The notes below the pieces were generated by a model. That model had not been told where the DNA came from. It saw only the letters and a program-made list of their open reading frames with translations, and searched no databases. Below, piece by piece: positions 59,122 to 64,000 of a stretch of 64,000 bases of DNA (positions are counted from its first letter, which is position 1; every line of letters begins with the position of its first letter). Position numbers and translations under genes: made by a program. Source of the stretch: Falsirhodobacter sp. 20TX0035 (GTDB lineage Bacteria > Pseudomonadota > Alphaproteobacteria > Rhodobacterales > Rhodobacteraceae); the NCBI RefSeq assembly GCF_028307215.1, contig NZ_JAQMHV010000001.1:62001-126000 (forward strand), written 5' to 3'.

Positions 59122-60275
59122 CAGTTCGCTCCTCCCTGTGCGGCCGGCGCCTGTGCCGGGGTTTGGGCCTGCGCCGGGGCGCGTCCGAACTGGTCCAGCG
59201 GCAGGTAGGGCACCACCCCGCCCTCTCCGGTCACCCCGTCGAGGATCGTCGTGTTCATGCCGCCCAAGACCTGCTCCATCGTTTCAAGATACATGCGTTC
59301 GCGCGTGACCTGCGGCGCCGTCACATACTGGTCGTAGACCGAGTTGAAGCGGCTCGCCTCGCCCTGCGCGGTGTTCACGGCCTGCGCGCGATAGGCTTCC
59401 GCCCCTTCGGTCACGCGGGCCGCCTCGCCGCGCGCACCGGCGGTGACGCGGTTGCGGTAGGCCTCGGCCTCGTTTTCAAGACGCACGCGCTCCTGCTGGG
59501 CGGCCTGAACCTCGCGGAAGCTGTCGATCACCTCTTCCGGCGGATCGGCGCGGTCGAAGTTGATGCGGATCACGTTGATGCCCGCGTCATAGGTGTCCAG
59601 CGTGCCCTGCACCGCGCCCAGAAGCTCGCTCGCGATGGCGCCCCGGTCGCGGTTGAGGATGGGCGACAGGTTCGACCGCGCGATGATGTCGCGCATGGCG
59701 CTTTCGGACACGGCGCGGATCGTGTCGGCCGGGTCCTGAAGGTTGAAGAGAAGCGCGGCCGGATCCGACACGTTCCAGACCACCTGGAACCCGATGTCCA
59801 CGATGTTCTGGTCCTGCGTCAGCATCAGGCCGGTGTCCAGCTCCCCTTGCTGGCCGTTGCCGATGTCCGTGCTGCGTTCGCCGGTCACTTCCACGATCTC
59901 ATGCGTGACCAGCGGCCAGGGGGCGAAGTTCAGGCCGGGCTGGCCGATCTTCTGGAACTGCCCCAGGAACAGCTGGACCGACCGCTGCTCGGGCCGGACG
60001 GTGTAGATGGAGGCGAAGGCCCATGCGACCGCCAGGGCCACCACGACGCCCAGCACGATCAGCTTCGGCGGAATGGCGTTCGCGCCGTTGGGCGGCGTGC
60101 CCCCCGTGCGGCCACCGCGCCCGCCCAGGATCACCCGAAGCTGATCCTGGCCCTTCTTCACCAGTTGGTCGATGTCGGAACCGTTGCCCTCCGGCTTGCG
60201 GCCACCCCGGTTGTTGTCATCGCGCGGATCCTGTCCGCCCCCTCCGCCGCCGCCCCACGGCCCGCCATTCGACAT
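59121..60275 (-). CDS. hflK: HflK protein, FtsH protease modulator
   Basis: A 384-residue SPFH protein: Gly-rich N-terminus (PWGGGGGGGQDPRDDNN), one membrane anchor near residues 75-95, SPFH core (YTVRPEQRSVQLFLGQFQKIGQPGLNFAPWP) and coiled coil with AEAYRNRVTAGARGEAARVTEG. Partner of HflC in the FtsH complex. MSNGGPWG is the standard start. Confidence 0.96.
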   Translation of the reverse strand: MSNGGPWGGGGGGGQDPRDDNNRGGRKPEGNGSDIDQLVKKGQDQLRVILGGRGGRTGGTPPNGANAIPPKLIVLGVVVALAVAWAFASIYTVRPEQRSVQLFLGQFQKIGQPGLNFAPWPLVTHEIVEVTGERSTDIGNGQQGELDTGLMLTQDQNIVDIGFQVVWNVSDPAALLFNLQDPADTIRAVSESAMRDIIARSNLSPILNRDRGAIASELLGAVQGTLDTYDAGINVIRINFDRADPPEEVIDSFREVQAAQQERVRLENEAEAYRNRVTAGARGEAARVTEGAEAYRAQAVNTAQGEASRFNSVYDQYVTAPQVTRERMYLETMEQVLGGMNTTILDGVTGEGGVVPYLPLDQFGRAPAQAQTPAQAPAAQGGAN

Positions 60276-60330
60276 GAACTCGTCTTCCCTTCTTCAAGCT
60301 TCAGCCAAATTGGCCATCCGGCCCCGGAAA

Positions 60331-61689
60331 TCAAGTTTTTCGGGTCGGTTTGCGCAGTGTCACCAGTTCCTCGGACATCGACGGATGCACGGCCACCGTG
60401 CGGTCGAAATCCTCTTTCGTAGCGCCCATCTTGACCGCGACGCCCGCCAGCTGAATCATTTCGCCCGCATGGGGTGCGACGATATGACAGCCCAGCACGA
60501 CCCGCGTCTGCGCCGACACGACCAGCTTCATGAACACGCGGTCCTGCCGTCCGGCGAACAGCGTCTGCATCGGGCGGAAGGCGGTCGTGTAGACCTCGAT
60601 CGCGCCCTTGGCCGCCGCCTCCTCCTCGGACAGGCCCACGGTGCCGAATTCCGGCTGCGTGAACACGGCCGAGGGGACGAGTTCCCAGTCCGCCGTCCGC
60701 TTCTGCCCGCCGAACACCGTATCGGCAAAGGCGTGCCCTTCGCGGATGGCGATGGGGGTCAGCGCGATGCGGTCGGTCACGTCGCCCACGGCGAAGATCG
60801 ACGGGACGGAGGTCTGGCTGTAATCGTCGACCACCACCTCGCCCTTCAGGCCCATCTTCACGCCCGCGTCGGCCAGACCCAGCCCTTCGGTATTGGGAAC
60901 GCGGCCCGTGGCGTACATCACGATGTCGAAGCGGTCGGTCGATCCGTCGGTCGCGGTGGCCAGAAGGCCTTCCCCGTCCTTTTCCAAGCGCACGATGTCA
61001 CGCCCGGTGTGGATGTGGACGCCATGCGCCTGCATGTGCGTGGCGATGTGGTTGCGGCATTCGTCGTCAAAGCCGCGCAGGATCTGGTTGCCGCGGTAAT
61101 ATTGGTGCGTGTCCACCCCCATCCCGTTCAGGATGCAAGCGAATTCCGATGCGATGTAGCCGCCGCCCACGATCAGCGCCTTTTTCGGCAGCGCCTTCAT
61201 GTGGAAGATCTCGTTGGAGGTGATGACATGCTCCGACCCTTCGAACTCCGGCACGAAGGGACGGCCGCCGACGGCGATCAGGATGTGCTTGGCCGTGATC
61301 CGCGTGCCGTCGGCCAGCGCCACCGTGTGCGGGTCCACCACCGTCGCGCGCTGGTCGAACGTCTGCACGCCCGCGTTCCGCAGCGTGTTGCGATAGGCAC
61401 CTTCCAGACGGTCCAGCTCCTTTTCCAGCCCGGCGTGGAAGCGGGTCCAGTCGAAGCCCTTCACCTCCAAGTCCCAGCCATAGGCCTGCGCGTCCTCGGC
61501 CATGCCGCCATATTCGCTGGCGAAGACCATCAGCTTCTTGGGCACGCAGCCGCGGATGACGCAGGTGCCGCCCATGCGGAATTCCTCGGCCAGCCCGACC
61601 TTCGCGCCGTGATCGCCCGCCGCCACGCGCGCCGCGCGCACGCCGCCCGAACCGCCGCCGATGACGAACAGATCATAATCAAAGGTCAT
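60331..61689 (-). CDS. gor: Glutathione-disulfide reductase
   Basis: A 452-residue FAD/NAD(P)-dependent disulphide reductase: FAD site FVIGGGSGGVRAARVAA, redox Cys pair GGTCVIRGCVPKK (about residues 42-47), NADP region VGGGYIASEFACIL and the C-terminal HPSMSEELV with catalytic His/Glu. It regenerates GSH from GSSG with NADPH. The RGCVPKK form is that of GR rather than dihydrolipoamide dehydrogenase. It lies four bases after rpiA. Confidence 0.95.
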   Translation of the reverse strand: MTFDYDLFVIGGGSGGVRAARVAAGDHGAKVGLAEEFRMGGTCVIRGCVPKKLMVFASEYGGMAEDAQAYGWDLEVKGFDWTRFHAGLEKELDRLEGAYRNTLRNAGVQTFDQRATVVDPHTVALADGTRITAKHILIAVGGRPFVPEFEGSEHVITSNEIFHMKALPKKALIVGGGYIASEFACILNGMGVDTHQYYRGNQILRGFDDECRNHIATHMQAHGVHIHTGRDIVRLEKDGEGLLATATDGSTDRFDIVMYATGRVPNTEGLGLADAGVKMGLKGEVVVDDYSQTSVPSIFAVGDVTDRIALTPIAIREGHAFADTVFGGQKRTADWELVPSAVFTQPEFGTVGLSEEEAAAKGAIEVYTTAFRPMQTLFAGRQDRVFMKLVVSAQTRVVLGCHIVAPHAGEMIQLAGVAVKMGATKEDFDRTVAVHPSMSEELVTLRKPTRKT

Positions 61690-61693
61690 GGGC

Positions 61694-62479
61694 TCAGTCT
61701 CCGAGGTCAGAAAAGATGTTGGCCGAGGCCGCGATGTCCACGCGCCCTTCGGTCCGGGTGCCGTCATCGGCGATCACCTCCACCCGACCGTCGGGATGAC
61801 CCAGTACGAGCGTGTCGCAGATGTCGATGAACAGGCCGTTTTCCACGACGCCCGCGATCTGGTTCAGCATCAGCGCCAGCGCGCGCGGGTTGCCGATCCG
61901 CTTCAGGTGCAGGTCGAGGATGTAGTTGTTTTCGTCCGTGCGCAGCGGCTGGTCGCCCTTCATGCGCAAGCGCACCTCGTGGCCCAGCACGTCCTGCGCG
62001 GCCAGATGCTCCTCGATCAGGCGGGCGGTGGCGGTCCAGCCGAAGGGGATCACCTCCACCGGCAGCGGGAAGGCGCCCAGCGCGTGGACCTGCTTCGCGG
62101 CATCCGCGATCACGATCATCCGGTCGGACGCGGTGGCCACGATCTTTTCCTGCAGCAGGGCGGCCCCGCCCCCCTTGATCAGGGACAGCTGGTTGTCCGC
62201 CTCGTCCGCGCCGTCGATGGTCAGGTCCAGCCAGCGCGCCTCCTCCAGCGAAACGACGGTCAGGCCCAGGCTGCGCGCCAGATCTGCCGTGCGGGTGGAG
62301 GTGGCGACGCAGGTCAGCGTCAGCTTCTCCTCGCGCACGCGGTCGGCCAGGCAGCGCACCATCCAGGCGGCGGTCGATCCGGTGCCAAGGCCCACCTTCA
62401 TGCCGTCGGTCACGAAATCGACAGCGCGTTTCGAGGCGGCGAACTTTGCCTTTTCGATCGGGGACAGGTCAGCGGGCAT
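61694..62479 (-). CDS. rpiA: Ribose-5-phosphate isomerase A
   Basis: A 261-residue RpiA: VGLGTGSTAAWMVRCLADRV, DLTIDGADEADNQLSLIKGGGAALLQEKIVA split across residues 80-110, and PVEVIPFGW. It interconverts ribose-5-phosphate and ribulose-5-phosphate in the pentose phosphate pathway, which also supplies NADPH for Gor next door. ATG 62479 starts MPADLSPIEKAKF. Confidence 0.96.
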   Translation of the reverse strand: MPADLSPIEKAKFAASKRAVDFVTDGMKVGLGTGSTAAWMVRCLADRVREEKLTLTCVATSTRTADLARSLGLTVVSLEEARWLDLTIDGADEADNQLSLIKGGGAALLQEKIVATASDRMIVIADAAKQVHALGAFPLPVEVIPFGWTATARLIEEHLAAQDVLGHEVRLRMKGDQPLRTDENNYILDLHLKRIGNPRALALMLNQIAGVVENGLFIDICDTLVLGHPDGRVEVIADDGTRTEGRVDIAASANIFSDLGD

Positions 62480-62536
62480 GGCGGTCTTTCTGGAACAGGA
62501 TGCCCCGCTTATAGGCAAAGCCCCGCCCGCGCACAA

Positions 62537-63880
62537 TCAGCGCGGCGCGAAGCGCCAGAAGCGCGTCATCAGCAGCACCGCCGCCACCGCCAGCCCGATC
62601 ACCAGCCCCATCCACAGCCCGTGCCCGCCAAGCCCCATCGGGAAGCCTAGCGCATAGCCCGTGGGCAGCCCGATCACCCAGTAGCTGATGACGGCCAGCA
62701 CCATCGGCAGGCGCGTGTCCTTCAGCCCGCGCAGCAGGCCCAGCGCGATGGCCTGCAGGGCGTCGGCGAACTGGAACAAGGCCGCGATCGCCAGAAGGCC
62801 CGTGCCATAGGCGATGATCGTGGCCGTGTTGGGCTTTCCTTCGGACAGGAACAGCCCGATGATCTGCTGCGGCAACAACAGGTAGATGGCGACCACCACG
62901 CAGCCCACCGCGACCGAGATGCCGATGGCCACCCGCGCGGCCGTCCGCATGGCCGCATTGTCCCCCTGCCCGTGGAAGCGCGCGACCCGCACCGTGGCGG
63001 CGTTGGCCACGCCCAGATGCACCATGAAGGACAGGGCCGCGACTTCCAGCGCGATGCCGTGGGCGGCAAGTTCCACCGTGCCGATCCAGCCCATCATGAT
63101 GGCGGTGGCCTGGAACAGCCCAGCCTCGGCCAGCCCCGTCAGGCCGATGGGCGCGCCCAGGCGGGCCACCTGCCCCAGTGCCTGCCAGTCGGGCCGCCAG
63201 AAGCGCGAGAACAGCTCGAACCGGCGCAGGGCGGGCAGAAAGGCCGCGTAGCCCCCCAGCACGACGATGTTCAGCGTCTGCACGAACAGGCTGGCGATGG
63301 CCGCCCCGCGCACGCCCAGTTCCGGCAGGCCCCAATGGCCGAAGATCAGCGGCCAGCCCACGGCGATGTTCAGCGCGACGGCGGCCAGCGTGGACCACAG
63401 CACCACCCGCGTCCGTTCCAGCGCGGCCAGATAGCTTTTCAGCACCATCACCAGCAGCGCGGGGATCATCCCCGCCCCCGCGATGCGCAGGAAGTCCTGC
63501 GCCAGCTTTGCCACGTCAGGATTCTGGCCCAGCGCCCCCAGAAGCGCGCCCGAATTCCAGAACAGCGGATAGGTCAGCGCGCCATAGGCGATGGACAGCC
63601 ACAGCCCCATGCGCGCGTCCCGGCGCACCTGCGCCTCGTCCCCTCGGCCCAGGGCAGAGGCGACCATGGGCATCACCGCCTGTCCGAAGCCGGAACCGAG
63701 GATGAAGGTCACGAAGAACAGCGACGTGCCCAGCACCACTGCCGCCAGTTCGTTCACCCCGTAGCGGCCCAGCATGACCGAGTCGCTGACATGCAGGGAC
63801 ATCTGCGCGATGTTGCTGCCGATCAGCGGAAGACCCAGCACCAGCGTGGCGCGGACATGGGCGGCTTTGGTCATGGACAT
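62537..63880 (-). CDS. MATE family multidrug/drug efflux transporter
   Basis: A 447-residue polytopic protein of the MATE family with 12 segments: LVLGLPLIGSNIAQMSLHVSDSVMLGRYGVNELAAV, then FILGSGFGQAVMPMVASALGRGD and APIGLTGLAEAGLFQATAIMMGWIG. It should export organic cations in exchange for Na+ or H+. AAGGAG precedes the ATG by eight bases. It is the first gene of the rpiA-gor unit, 57 bases ahead of rpiA. Substrate unknown. Confidence 0.92.
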   Translation of the reverse strand: MSMTKAAHVRATLVLGLPLIGSNIAQMSLHVSDSVMLGRYGVNELAAVVLGTSLFFVTFILGSGFGQAVMPMVASALGRGDEAQVRRDARMGLWLSIAYGALTYPLFWNSGALLGALGQNPDVAKLAQDFLRIAGAGMIPALLVMVLKSYLAALERTRVVLWSTLAAVALNIAVGWPLIFGHWGLPELGVRGAAIASLFVQTLNIVVLGGYAAFLPALRRFELFSRFWRPDWQALGQVARLGAPIGLTGLAEAGLFQATAIMMGWIGTVELAAHGIALEVAALSFMVHLGVANAATVRVARFHGQGDNAAMRTAARVAIGISVAVGCVVVAIYLLLPQQIIGLFLSEGKPNTATIIAYGTGLLAIAALFQFADALQAIALGLLRGLKDTRLPMVLAVISYWVIGLPTGYALGFPMGLGGHGLWMGLVIGLAVAAVLLMTRFWRFAPR

Positions 63881-63932
63881 GGGAACGCTCCTTCCCCTGC
63901 CTTATGCCCAAGGGATGGGCGGATTGTGAACA

Positions 63933-63950
63933 GCGAAAAACGCTTTTCGC
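63933..63950. repeat. Palindromic hairpin between divergent genes
   Basis: GCGAAAA and TTTTCGC arms (7 bp) with a 4-base loop lie between the divergent MATE gene and the gene starting at 63996. Could be an operator or hairpin; its function is unknown. Confidence 0.4.
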
Positions 63951-63995
63951 GCCCCTGTCTTCGTGCTTGGGTGCCGGAACACGATGGAGGTTCGC

Positions 63996-64000
63996 ATGCT
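63996..64000 (+). CDS. Start of an unidentified gene (partial)
   Basis: ATG at 63996 with GGAGG eight bases upstream begins a plus-strand frame that leaves the window after five bases. Nothing can be said about the product. Confidence 0.4.

Overview
The window is high-GC, gene-dense DNA from an alphaproteobacterium, most likely Rhodobacteraceae (Rhodobacter/Paracoccus-like). Supporting marks are a circularly permuted two-piece tmRNA with tag ANDNRAPMAVAA next to an alpha-type sspB, CarD, the F1-ATPase zeta inhibitor (DUF1476), the PHA repressor PhaR, a fumC-DUF4169-RHH operon and a large acid-insert RNase E. No phage, insertion sequence, CRISPR array or rRNA was seen. It reads as chromosomal backbone; genes are packed with ATGA/GTGA start-stop overlaps and many convergent 3' overlaps.

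Layout. 0-5 kb: tRNA-Tyr, a glycosyltransferase-like gene, a SIMPL protein and a large proline-rich membrane protein with a PilP/GspC-like tail. 4.5-10.4 kb: carD, ferredoxin fdxA, an S4/helicase/TPR cluster, then an SCP2 protein and a hydrolase. 10.4-14.3 kb: the Anbu operon (ATP-grasp, alpha-E, transglutaminase-like protein, Anbu peptidase). 14.5-17 kb: a ligase-associated exonuclease and an ATP-dependent DNA ligase. 17-25 kb: two hydrolases, thrS, and an operon acuI-like, photolyase, cfa, nudix. 25.3-30 kb: an orphan polyamine-type binding protein, DUF3140, ssrA (tmRNA), sspB, fumC operon, ccdA. 30.3-37.3 kb: rne with a long leader, a small lipoprotein, a DctB/DctD-like two-component pair and purQ. 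37.5-44.8 kb: DEAD-box helicase, tdk, a membrane protein, and the nucleoside-salvage operon cdd-deoA-deoB-(ADA-like)-upp. 44.9-50.1 kb: maeB, nadK, glyA, a hydrolase. 50.1-52.1 kb: an AT-richer island with a glycosyltransferase and a decayed membrane-protein gene. 52-64 kb: purC-purS, zeta inhibitor, a radical SAM protein, phaR, 2Fe-2S ferredoxin, hflK-hflC-degP quality control, rpiA-gor and a MATE exporter.

How genes work together. ssrA and sspB form a tagging-and-delivery pair for ClpXP. cdd, deoA, deoB, upp and tdk cover pyrimidine nucleoside salvage. purC, purS and purQ belong to one pathway but sit in two places. hflK/hflC (FtsH modulators) and degP form an envelope quality-control block. 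The four Anbu-cluster genes form one tight transcription unit whose biochemical output is not settled.

Most unusual observations: (1) the adenosine-deaminase homologue inside the salvage operon has an intact reading frame but appears to have lost every metal-binding and catalytic motif; (2) the DctD-like regulator lacks the GAFTGA loop and has altered Walker motifs; (3) an 18-bp near-perfect palindrome overlaps a candidate -10 box of maeB; (4) a hydrolase gene starts four bases after the T-tract of the glyA terminator without a visible ribosome binding site; (5) PurC is shortened in a normally conserved loop.
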